A stretch of DNA of 7,089 nt from Streptosporangiaceae bacterium. Its GTDB lineage: Bacteria; Actinomycetota; Actinomycetes; Streptosporangiales; Streptosporangiaceae. Numbering within the stretch: position 1 is the first letter of the stretch; every line of letters starts with the position of its first letter. The notes under the pieces were generated by a model that saw nothing but the letters and a program-made list of their open reading frames with translations, searched no databases and was not told the DNA's origin. Positions 1-5,657 of the stretch are shown here, piece by piece. The stretch lies in NCBI GenBank assembly GCA_030052355.1, contig JASIGS010000038.1, positions 1 through 7,089 of the forward strand. Direction: 5' to 3'. The translations under genes and the position numbers were made by a program.

Positions 1-274
1 GCCAGGCGTTATCGCCTGACGAGAGCCAGCTTGCATAGGGACTAAACACTCTCCGCCTCCAGTGGCTGAAGCGAAGGGCGGCGGGTAGCCAGGCAACGGT
101 GACCAGCACGGTCCCCAGCCGACCGCTTCGGTTCGGTCAGTACCGTTCATGTGTCCCACGGGTACGTTTCCGCGGAGTTTCCTGACCGTTACTTCACCGG
201 CACAAGCCAAGGCAGGAACGTCGGGATTGTTAAGTGCTTGTTTCGTCCCGGCCGCTCCGGCCCGAGCCGCATAG
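1..274. other. Left-edge noncoding region
   Basis: I see no convincing gene here; the short open frames are Arg/Pro-rich and typical of chance frames in GC-rich DNA. Two small hairpins are visible. One is CAGGCG (3-8) with CGCCTG (13-18) around a TTAT loop. The other is GACCG (121-125) with CGGTC (134-138). The first could be the end of a gene lying to the left of the window. The stretch is otherwise the downstream flank of the HATPase gene. Confidence 0.5.
250..262 (-). terminator. Possible terminator hairpin after the HATPase gene
   Basis: A perfect 5-bp GC stem (GGCCG/CGGCC) with a 3-nt loop begins 12 nt after the minus-strand stop codon of the HATPase gene. The sequence that follows on the minus strand is A-rich rather than a run of T, so this is at best a weak intrinsic terminator. 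It is placed mainly by position. Confidence 0.25.
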
Positions 275-820
275 CTAGGGAACGACGCGCTGGCCAGGAG
301 CTCTGTGCTGGCCGGGAGTGCCGTGCTCGCCCCTGACCCGGCACCAGGTCACGCGCCCGTCGGCGTCGCACGCCGTGCCCCAGCTGTCAGAGAGGGCGTC
401 CACGAGCAGCAACCCGTAGCCGTGCTCGGCCGCGGTGCCGGGCAAAGTCGTCTCCCACTGTCCGGAAGGACCGCCGTCATCGCGAACCTGGACAAATAAG
501 CCGTCGCTCCCGCCGCACAGCGAGACTGTCAGCGTGCCGCCCGGCTGAGCCGACTTGCTGTGGGTCACCGCGTTGGTGACCAGTTCGCTGACAATCAGTA
601 CGACGACGTCTGCGTCCTGGTGGGCGTCGCCAAGGAACTCCCTGGCTAGCTGCCGCGCCAAGCCGGCCGACTCCGGCGTGCCCGGCAGCACGCGGACCAC
701 CGGCACCTTCTGCGCCTCACGGTGCGGCAGCGTCCGCGCCTGGCCAGTCAACTGGTGGAGCCGGCGGTCCGGGCAAGAAGGCGGCCCCGGCACCGCAGCC
801 TCAGGGCTCTCGGACATCAT
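275..820 (-). CDS. RsbW/SpoIIAB-like ATP-binding (HATPase_c_2) regulatory protein
   Basis: This 181-residue protein belongs to the small actinobacterial HATPase family related to anti-sigma kinases RsbW and SpoIIAB. The N box is at about residues 70-83, with the E79 and N83 pair in SELVTN. The ATP-lid start DDGGP is at 114-118. The second glycine motif, EHGYGLLLVDALSDSWG, is at 132-148, with the usual DxWG end. The first 39 residues look disordered. I chose the ATG at 820 because it overlaps the TGA of the upstream ORF as ATGA, which would explain the weak ribosome binding site; a second ATG follows at 817. The frame stays open to 1303, but the upstream part crosses a degenerate repeat and an AT-rich leader and matches nothing in the family. 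Proteins of this family typically phosphorylate or bind an anti-anti-sigma partner. No sigma factor or STAS protein lies in the window, so the partner is unknown. Confidence 0.88.
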   Translation of the reverse strand: MMSESPEAAVPGPPSCPDRRLHQLTGQARTLPHREAQKVPVVRVLPGTPESAGLARQLAREFLGDAHQDADVVVLIVSELVTNAVTHSKSAQPGGTLTVSLCGGSDGLFVQVRDDGGPSGQWETTLPGTAAEHGYGLLLVDALSDSWGTACDADGRVTWCRVRGEHGTPGQHRAPGQRVVP

Positions 821-1119
821 GCGCGGCCCTGGCCCGCCGACGGACACGACAACCAGGATCGACCCCGTCGGGGGCGATAAGACAGGGGCCCGGCCCACCA
901 CGGCCGGGCTCCTCCGACAACCCGCCTCGGTCTGGTCCACCAAGGCAGGGATCCTCTGTTGCCATAGCTCGGCCTGGTCCACCACGGCCCTGTAACGTCC
1001 CTGGCCGACCGAGCCCACCATGGTCTTGTCCCGCCACCAGTCGGCCGCGTCCACCACGGCCACGCCAACACTACAGTCGGCAACCGTCCAGGACCACGGA
1101 GGCAGATGTAACCGATCAT
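817..1119 (-). CDS. Putative Trp/Arg-rich PWW-repeat small protein
   Basis: This frame encodes 100 residues with five copies of PWW (at 21, 33, 45, 59 and 73), usually continued as T/A-R-P and spaced 12, 12, 14 and 14 residues apart. I count 12 Trp, 17 Arg and a single acidic residue (D41), so the product would be strongly cationic. No signal peptide or known domain is recognised. Evidence for translation: GGAGAA sits 6 nt before the ATG. The TGA stop overlaps the HATPase ATG as ATGA, implying translational coupling. Among the repeats the Pro codon varies as CCG, CCA and CCT without changing the residue, and Arg varies as CGG, AGG and AGA. A SARP-like promoter lies 79 nt upstream. Evidence against: G+C by codon position is about 56, 80 and 70 percent for positions 1 to 3, unusual for an actinomycete gene, and Arg/Trp/Pro-rich chance frames are common. 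It could be a multi-core peptide precursor, a nucleic-acid- or membrane-binding peptide, or a spurious frame. Confidence 0.5.
   Translation of the reverse strand: MIGYICLRGPGRLPTVVLAWPWWTRPTGGGTRPWWARSARDVTGPWWTRPSYGNRGSLPWWTRPRRVVGGARPWWAGPLSYRPRRGRSWLSCPSAGQGRA
886..1059 (-). repeat. Degenerate tandem repeat, five units of 36/42 bp
   Basis: The plus-strand core CCACCACGGCC or a close variant begins at 895, 937, 979, 1015 and 1051, giving intervals of 42, 42, 36 and 36 bp. Between cores the sequence is largely unrelated. All intervals are multiples of three, so a frame is kept. On the minus strand the units read as PWW repeats in the frame of the 817-1119 ORF, and as AVVD-type repeats in an upstream extension of the HATPase frame. 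Only the PWW reading absorbs much of the variation as synonymous changes. Confidence 0.8.
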
Positions 1120-1125
1120 GATCTG

Positions 1126-1131
1126 TTCTCC
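1126..1131 (-). promoter_or_regulatory. Ribosome binding site of the PWW-repeat ORF
   Basis: GGAGAA on the minus strand lies 6 nt before the ATG at 1119. It is the best Shine-Dalgarno match in the region between the two divergent genes and decides this start. The ATG itself lies inside the perfect palindrome GATCATGATC (1114-1123), and another palindrome, GATTAATC, is at 1135-1142. These sit in an AT-rich leader of about 80 nt. Confidence 0.55.
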
Positions 1132-1204
1132 AATGATTAATCTGATACTGGGTTAAAATCCTGATTTGAGAAGAACATCGATACACGTGAGACTTGCGGT
1201 GCCG

Positions 1205-1250
1205 ACGATAACCAGGTAGCCGTTGCCGGAGAGTTGCCCAGGTGTTACCG
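1205..1250 (-). promoter_or_regulatory. SARP-type triple-heptamer operator with -10 element (site 1)
   Basis: On the plus strand the heptamers GTTGCCG (1222-1228), GTTGCCC (1233-1239) and GTTACCG (1244-1250) repeat with an exact 11-bp period and 4-bp spacers. Read on the minus strand, the last heptamer is followed after 11 nt by TATCGT (1210 to 1205), a TANNNT -10 element, so transcription should start near 1198 and run toward the PWW-repeat ORF and the HATPase gene. SARP activators bind direct heptamers with 4-bp spacers just upstream of the -10 and replace the -35 contact, which agrees with the lack of a clear -35. No -10 appears at the same distance on the plus strand, so this array is not an obvious autoregulatory site for the divergent SARP gene. 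PhoP (PHO box) binding is an alternative, since those boxes also have an 11-bp period. Confidence 0.6.
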
Positions 1251-1367
1251 CGAGGCTGGCACCGGCGGTCGTGCGATATTACGCACAGGATCAAATGGCC
1301 CAACTCCGGGTCTACCAGGCATAGTTGGGTTGAAAGTCACGCCATTTCCCGCAGCGCGAGGCTGACC

Positions 1368-4295
1368 ATGGAATTCCGGATCCTCGGACCTTTATGCGCT
1401 GATGCGGGTGCCGGGCACGGCCCCGCATCGATCCACCAGCCGCTGCTGCAGTCGGCCCTGGCGGTGATGCTCCTGCGCGCGAACATGACTTGTTCGCAGA
1501 GCTGGCTCATCGACGCCCTCTGGGGAAGTGAGCCGCCGGCCGCCCCGGAGGCCGCGCTTCGCGTCTGTATAAGCCGTCTGCGCCGGGACCTCGGCAGCTG
1601 CGCAGTTCGATTGGAGACGGTCGGCCCTGCGGGCGGTCGCACGCCAGGCCATCGGCTGCAGCGCGGCTACCGGATGGTGGTGCGTCCTGGCGAGCTGGAC
1701 TCAGACGAGTTCTCCGACCTCGCGGTGCAGGGCAAAGCGGAACTTGACATGGGCAACACCGCCGCGGCAGCCGCCGTGCTCCGGCAGGCCTTGTCACTCT
1801 GGGGCGACCCGCCCCTGCCGAATCTGCCCGGCACGCCTGCCATAGTGGCGGCATCCGCCGAGCTTAGGGAAAAACGCAGTTCCGCCGTCGACGACCTGAT
1901 CGAGGCGCGGCTGGCCGCAACCGAGTATGAGCAGGTGCTCGGGGAACTGCGAGCCGCAGTGATAGCCGATCCTGGCCGCGAGCGGACGTGCGTGCAGCTC
2001 ATGCGTGCGTATCGCGCTCTCGGCATGCGAAAGGAAGCGCTGGACGTATACCGGAGGGCCAGGCAGGCTATGCTCGCGGAGCTCGGTGCCGAGCCAGGCA
2101 CGGAGCTGGCCCTGCTGCACAGGAACATCCTGGCCGACGAGCTGGCCGCCGACGGACCTTCTCACCTGACCAGGCTCGCGCCGCTGGGGTCAACAAGGCT
2201 GCCAGCCTGGCAGGTTCCGGCTCCGCCTTCGGACTTCACCGGCCGGGCCTGCGAACTAGAGGGCATCGTGGGCAGCCTCACGGGCCCAGGCGTTCCTGTG
2301 ACTGTCGTGACCGGCGGTCCCGGCATGGGAAAAACTGTTACGGCCGCCGCCGCCGCACTCGAATTGCGGAGCGCCTTTCCCGACGGTCAGGTTTACGCCG
2401 AACTCGGCGGCGTCGAGCACCCTCGCGATCCGCAGCAGGTCCTCGCTGACATTCTGACCAGTCTCGGCATACCGCCACTGAGCCTCCCGCTGCCTGGACC
2501 AGGTCGCAGCGCGTTGTACCGATCGCTGCTGGCCGACAAGAAGGTCCTCGTCGTCGCCGACGACGCCGCGTCCGCACGCCAGGTCCATGCCATAATGCCC
2601 GGCGGTCGCGGCGCGGCCCTCCTTGTCACTAGCCGGAGTCGCCTCGGCGGCCTCGCGGGGGCCCGTGTCGTTGAACTCGGCGGCTTGCCCCCGAGCGATG
2701 CGCTCGCGTTGCTCAGCTCCAACGTCGGCATCGACCGGGTCGGACTCGAACCAGTCGCAGCTGCCGCGGTGGTGCAGGCATGCTCTGGCTCGCCGCTGGC
2801 ACTAAGACTGGCCGGCACGATCGCAGCCCGGCCAGGTACGACCATAGCCCGGCTGGCGAGCGATCTGGCCGGCGAGCACTTGCTCGACGCGCTAGCGACC
2901 GACCAGATGTCGGTGACCGCGGCGATCAGCTCCAGCTACTACGCGATCTCCGAGCCGGCGCAGGCAGCCCTTTCCCTAGCAGCGGCGTCGCTGCCTGGGG
3001 ACGTTCCCGGCTGGGCGCTTGCACACCTGCCGTCATCCGGCCAGGACGGCATCGCGGATCAGCTCAGCGGCGCCGGGCTGATGTCGGCAGTCCAGGTTGC
3101 CGACGGTGCTCGTTTCCGGATGCACCCACTGATTCGCGCGTATGCCGCCCAGCGGTGGCCGCGAGATACTCAAGAAGCCCGACAGTCAACAATACGGCTG
3201 CGAGCTGGATTCCTGCTGCGCGCCGAGCAGGCTGCGACTCGGCTGCCTGCCGTTCCGTTTATCGCCAGTCCCCGCGCCACGCACGAGTTCTCGCCGCTCG
3301 TCACCGAGCCGAAGGCCGGCCTCGAATGGATCGAAGCTGAGCGCGCGAATCTGCTGGCCGTTACCGAGTCCGCGTGCGACGCGGGGGACCACGTGACCGC
3401 GGCCGTGCTCGCCAGCCGACTTTTGGCGGCGCAGTGCATCCTCGGTCGCTTCGCCGACGCCGTGCGCCTGTGGCGAGCGATAACAACTGCCGCGGCTCGC
3501 GAAGGGGCAGACGATCTTGCCAGGGCGCAGGCGGCCTACTACCTCGCAGTGGCCTGCGCCGAGGGCCATTACCAGGTCGCTGCGGCTGACCGCCTGCTCA
3601 CAGCATGCATTCCGGTCCTGGAGCGGTCCGGTGACCTTGCCACGGCCGCGATGGGCCACGGCTTGCTAGCGCGCTGCGCCAGCGCGAGCGGTCGGCATGC
3701 GATCGCGATCAGGTCTGCACAGCAGGCGCGCAGCCTCGCCGCACGCCAGGATGCCGGCGGCTGGTTGACCCGTTGCGCGGCGCGCGCGGTGCTGGGTGTG
3801 ACGCTCGCCAGGGTCGGCATGACCAGGTTGGCGCAGGAGCAATGCCGATGCGCGCTAAGCGAGGCGCGCGACCTCGGCCAGCCCGCCTACGAGGCCGCTG
3901 CACTAAGGGCGCTTGCACAAGTGCTGCTCCTGAGCCGTGACCATGCCGCAGCGTCAGAGCTGTGCGAAGTGGGAGCGAGCATCGCACGCGACTATGGCAG
4001 CGACGTGACCGCCGGCCGGTTCTTGGTCCTGCTTGGCCGGGCACGTCAGCGCGCCGGAGAGTGGGTGTCCGCTGCCGCTTGCCTCCACGAGGCGCTGGAG
4101 ATCTTCTCTAGGACCGGCTCGGTAATAGAAGAGGTCACTGCGTCCACCTTGCTCGCAACGTGCCAGCGATCGGCCGGTGACAATATAGAGGCGACGGCGG
4201 CCACCGAACACATAAAGCAAGTCTTGGTACGCAATTCCAGTCACCCAACCATCGATCCAGCATCGATAGCCGCGTGTGAGCAAGCCGTCCGTTGA
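1368..4295 (+). CDS. AfsR-type large SARP transcriptional regulator (wHTH-BTAD-NB-ARC-TPR)
   Basis: This 975-residue protein has the domain order and approximate length of AfsR. The OmpR-like winged helix spans about residues 1-105, opening MEFRILGPL and including the SQSWLIDALWG segment. The BTAD domain is at about 108-255, ending in the LxAELGAEPGTEL signature. The NB-ARC NTPase spans about 285-595: Walker A GGPGMGKT at 316-323, Walker B KVLVVADDA at 392-400, an LLVTSRSRL sensor at 418-426, a GSPLAL motif at 474-479 and an MHPLIR (MHD-like) motif at 585-590. The remainder is helical and TPR-like, clearest at about 690-955. Such proteins bind direct-repeat operators and activate transcription, usually of secondary-metabolite or developmental genes, with the NTPase/TPR half as the sensor. 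The start is ATG at 1368, where family similarity begins; GCGAGG ends 6 nt before it. An in-frame GTG at 1242 is rejected. The gene is divergent from the repeat-protein/HATPase operon, which carries a candidate operator for it. I could not place a convincing promoter. Confidence 0.93.
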   Translation: MEFRILGPLCADAGAGHGPASIHQPLLQSALAVMLLRANMTCSQSWLIDALWGSEPPAAPEAALRVCISRLRRDLGSCAVRLETVGPAGGRTPGHRLQRGYRMVVRPGELDSDEFSDLAVQGKAELDMGNTAAAAAVLRQALSLWGDPPLPNLPGTPAIVAASAELREKRSSAVDDLIEARLAATEYEQVLGELRAAVIADPGRERTCVQLMRAYRALGMRKEALDVYRRARQAMLAELGAEPGTELALLHRNILADELAADGPSHLTRLAPLGSTRLPAWQVPAPPSDFTGRACELEGIVGSLTGPGVPVTVVTGGPGMGKTVTAAAAALELRSAFPDGQVYAELGGVEHPRDPQQVLADILTSLGIPPLSLPLPGPGRSALYRSLLADKKVLVVADDAASARQVHAIMPGGRGAALLVTSRSRLGGLAGARVVELGGLPPSDALALLSSNVGIDRVGLEPVAAAAVVQACSGSPLALRLAGTIAARPGTTIARLASDLAGEHLLDALATDQMSVTAAISSSYYAISEPAQAALSLAAASLPGDVPGWALAHLPSSGQDGIADQLSGAGLMSAVQVADGARFRMHPLIRAYAAQRWPRDTQEARQSTIRLRAGFLLRAEQAATRLPAVPFIASPRATHEFSPLVTEPKAGLEWIEAERANLLAVTESACDAGDHVTAAVLASRLLAAQCILGRFADAVRLWRAITTAAAREGADDLARAQAAYYLAVACAEGHYQVAAADRLLTACIPVLERSGDLATAAMGHGLLARCASASGRHAIAIRSAQQARSLAARQDAGGWLTRCAARAVLGVTLARVGMTRLAQEQCRCALSEARDLGQPAYEAAALRALAQVLLLSRDHAAASELCEVGASIARDYGSDVTAGRFLVLLGRARQRAGEWVSAAACLHEALEIFSRTGSVIEEVTASTLLATCQRSAGDNIEATAATEHIKQVLVRNSSHPTIDPASIAACEQAVR

Positions 4296-4341
4296 CTACA
4301 CCTGGTGACGAAGACCGCGTGAGAGCGTGAACCCCTCTAGC
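4296..4341. other. Short convergent intergenic gap
   Basis: Only 46 bp separate the stop of the large SARP gene (plus) from the stop of the 72-residue ORF (minus). I see no clear stem-loop followed by a T-run that would terminate either transcript, so the two messages may overlap at their 3' ends. Confidence 0.4.
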
Positions 4342-4560
4342 TCATGGCAAGCCGAGCAATCCAGCTAGGACTCGTTCCAGGACCTCGGGGTCGTCCATTC
4401 GCCTTATCCTCCGCCTGAGCGGCAAGTTGACCGTCTGGCGTAACGGAAGCTCGCCGCGCTCAGAACGCCCGCCGCTAGGCGTGGTGACTTCGGTATCGGC
4501 CGGGTCCTGACCGACACATCCGTCGGCGTCCCGGGCTGGCTCGTGGCTCGGGTCCTTCAT
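4342..4560 (-). CDS. Hypothetical small protein, probably leaderless
   Basis: This 72-residue protein is not recognised. It begins MKDPSHEPARD and has an acidic, Pro/Gly-rich first half, then a basic patch around LPLRRRIRR (46-54), and ends in a probable amphipathic helix, MDDPEVLERVLAGLLGLP (55-72). I chose the ATG at 4560 because the TAGCTT hexamer ends 7 nt upstream, placing the transcription start at or next to the A of the ATG; this fits the lack of a Shine-Dalgarno sequence. The frame is also open up to 4647, but that extension crosses the operator-like array and the end of the neighbouring gene. Codon 40 is TTA (4441-4443), a rare codon that in Streptomyces imposes dependence on the bldA tRNA. 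About 74% of third positions are G or C. The C-terminal segment loosely recalls short actinobacterial peptide precursors with an LPL...DDP...L pattern, but no modification enzyme is nearby and I do not claim the family. Confidence 0.55.
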   Translation of the reverse strand: MKDPSHEPARDADGCVGQDPADTEVTTPSGGRSERGELPLRQTVNLPLRRRIRRMDDPEVLERVLAGLLGLP

Positions 4561-4567
4561 GGACAGG

Positions 4568-4613
4568 AAGCTAGTCCACCGAGTGTTACCGGAACGTTCC
4601 CTAGGTGTTACCG
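4568..4613 (-). promoter_or_regulatory. SARP-type triple-heptamer operator with -10 element (site 2)
   Basis: On the plus strand, heptamers GTTACCG (4585-4591), GTTCCCT (4596-4602) and GTTACCG (4607-4613) repeat with an 11-bp period. On the minus strand the last heptamer is followed after exactly 11 nt by TAGCTT (4573 to 4568), a TANNNT -10 element, and then 7 nt later by the ATG of the 72-residue ORF. The geometry is the same as at site 1, and the 11-mer AGGTGTTACCG (4603-4613) recurs exactly at 1240-1250. The palindrome GGAACGTTCC (4591-4600) also lies inside. The array sits in the 71-bp gap after the stop of the 4632-5597 gene, so the small ORF probably has its own promoter rather than depending only on read-through. 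Confidence 0.6.
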
Positions 4614-4631
4614 TCGCCCGCGGCGCGGTGA

Positions 4632-5597
4632 TCAGTCCCACTCCCACCGGAAACCGACGACCGTTTTGGAGACCGAACGCAGGTAACGGTGCGCCGCGTT
4701 CTGGCTGTCCAGCGGCACCTCATGCTCCTCTACCACATCACCCTCGATGCCGTCCCACCGCGCCCACCACACCCTCGTCGGCAGCCGGTGCGGTTCGAAC
4801 TGCACTCGCATGTCGAAGTTCTCCAAGTGCCGCACGACGCCGTGGCGTTGCTCACGCTCCGACGGGTCTGCCATGTCACCCGGATATCGGTAGGTCACCC
4901 AGTACTCGAGCGTCAGGGTCTCGCCGAGGTCAAGAGTCCTGGTCAGCAGAATCTCCGTGGTGAACATGTCAGGCCGTATTCGGCGAAGGGGGCTGGCAAG
5001 CTCCTTGCAGCCCTGCCCGACCTCAACCGTCAGCACGTTGGTGTCGCAGAGAAACGGGATCCGGTCGATACCCTGTGCGGTCGCCTCGATCACTTGGAGC
5101 ATGCGCACCCTGTCGATCCGCCCGTCACGGCCGACCCAGACGTGGTAGTGCAGCGACAAACTCTGGTGCCGCTTCGGGCCGACCACGTCAAGAACCTCTA
5201 GCTCCGCCTGTGTCGGAACAGCGTGACTGCCCGACAGCACGCTGATACTGGCGGAACCGTTCCAGAGGCGCCAGAGCCGTTGGGCCTCTTCCTCGGAAAA
5301 CCCAAATGCCCCGATGAAGCGCGCAAGGGCCGAGCGACTGACGAACCGCCCCGACAAGACATCGGCCACCGTCTGCCTGAGCTGGTAGGGCACCTCGTCG
5401 ACGTCAGGAGAGTGGGGCCCAGCTTCGCGCTGATGACCGGCGAGCACTTCGGCCACGGCCAACTGGTTGACGACACCCTCGCGAGACCGGACCGCGTGCT
5501 GCTCCCACTCCTGCCGATACCTGCCTGGCTTCAGCAGTAAGCCCCGCAGGTAGTCAGCGGCCGCGCGCTGGCCGGCCGGATGCGCAGCATCGCCCAT
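4632..5597 (-). CDS. HTH-like protein with unknown conserved C-terminal domain, copy A
   Basis: This 321-residue protein has two parts. Residues about 12-115 are helical and resemble the actinobacterial XRE-like N-termini: a segment around NQLAVAEVLA (44-53), then a variable linker, then LSGRFVSRSALARFIGAFGFSEEEAQRLWRLW (81-112). I infer DNA binding from this pattern only. Residues 143-321 form a compact, apparently beta-rich domain with conserved blocks VIEATAQGIDRIPF, DTNVLTVEVGQGC, LDLGETLTLEYW and VWWARWDGIEGDV, ending in FRWEWD. I believe similar domains occur in uncharacterised actinobacterial proteins, but I know of no assigned function. No transmembrane segment or catalytic signature is seen. 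The start is ATG at 5597 with a weak GGCGGA 5 nt upstream, and it aligns with the start of copy B. Copy A lies 60 bp downstream of copy B on the same strand, so the two are probably co-transcribed. Confidence 0.85.
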   Translation of the reverse strand: MGDAAHPAGQRAAADYLRGLLLKPGRYRQEWEQHAVRSREGVVNQLAVAEVLAGHQREAGPHSPDVDEVPYQLRQTVADVLSGRFVSRSALARFIGAFGFSEEEAQRLWRLWNGSASISVLSGSHAVPTQAELEVLDVVGPKRHQSLSLHYHVWVGRDGRIDRVRMLQVIEATAQGIDRIPFLCDTNVLTVEVGQGCKELASPLRRIRPDMFTTEILLTRTLDLGETLTLEYWVTYRYPGDMADPSEREQRHGVVRHLENFDMRVQFEPHRLPTRVWWARWDGIEGDVVEEHEVPLDSQNAAHRYLRSVSKTVVGFRWEWD

Positions 5598-5608
5598 TCG
5601 AGTCCGCC

Positions 5609-5630
5609 ATCTCAGCAGCGAGTAGTCCTA
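5609..5630 (-). promoter_or_regulatory. Leader of copy A resembling the leader of copy B
   Basis: On the minus strand this 60-bp gap carries TAGGA (5630 to 5626), then GCTGCTGAGAT (5619 to 5609), then the start codon. The leader of copy B has TAGGAT and GCTGCTCGAGAT in the same order. This may be a retained promoter/leader from the duplication. No -35 is evident, so independent transcription of copy A is uncertain. Confidence 0.3.
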
Positions 5631-5657
5631 AGCTTGCCTGTGCGGTCGGTGCGGGCC

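Noticed and set aside
895..1061. CRISPR array or IS-end repeats
   Set aside because: The units are degenerate, the conserved core is only about 11-19 bp, periods change between 36 and 42 bp, and no cas gene or transposase is present.
1114..1142. Palindromes GATCATGATC and GATTAATC as operators for the divergent genes
   Set aside because: They are short, have different sequences and lie within the leader close to the start codon; chance in an AT-rich patch is a sufficient explanation without conservation data.
1137..1178. 13-codon minus-strand upstream ORF in the leader of the PWW-repeat ORF
   Set aside because: It has no ribosome binding site and no attenuator-like features such as codon runs or alternative stems; too short to support.
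821..1303. N-terminal extension of the HATPase gene to an ATG at 1303 (342 residues)
   Set aside because: It crosses the AT-rich leader, the operator-like array and the degenerate repeat, has no ribosome binding site at 1303, and adds nothing resembling the family. A partial extension cannot be fully excluded because of the codon-position G+C.
1242..1367. Upstream GTG start for the large SARP gene
   Set aside because: The GTG lies inside the heptamer array and its second codon is TTA. Family similarity begins at MEFRILGPL, and GCGAGG precedes the ATG at 1368.
4689..5201. Plus-strand open frames opposite the tandem HTH genes, such as 4689-5201 and 5580-5972
   Set aside because: They are antisense shadows: they recur in parallel in both copies because the minus-strand genes are duplicated, and have no ribosome binding site or known domain.
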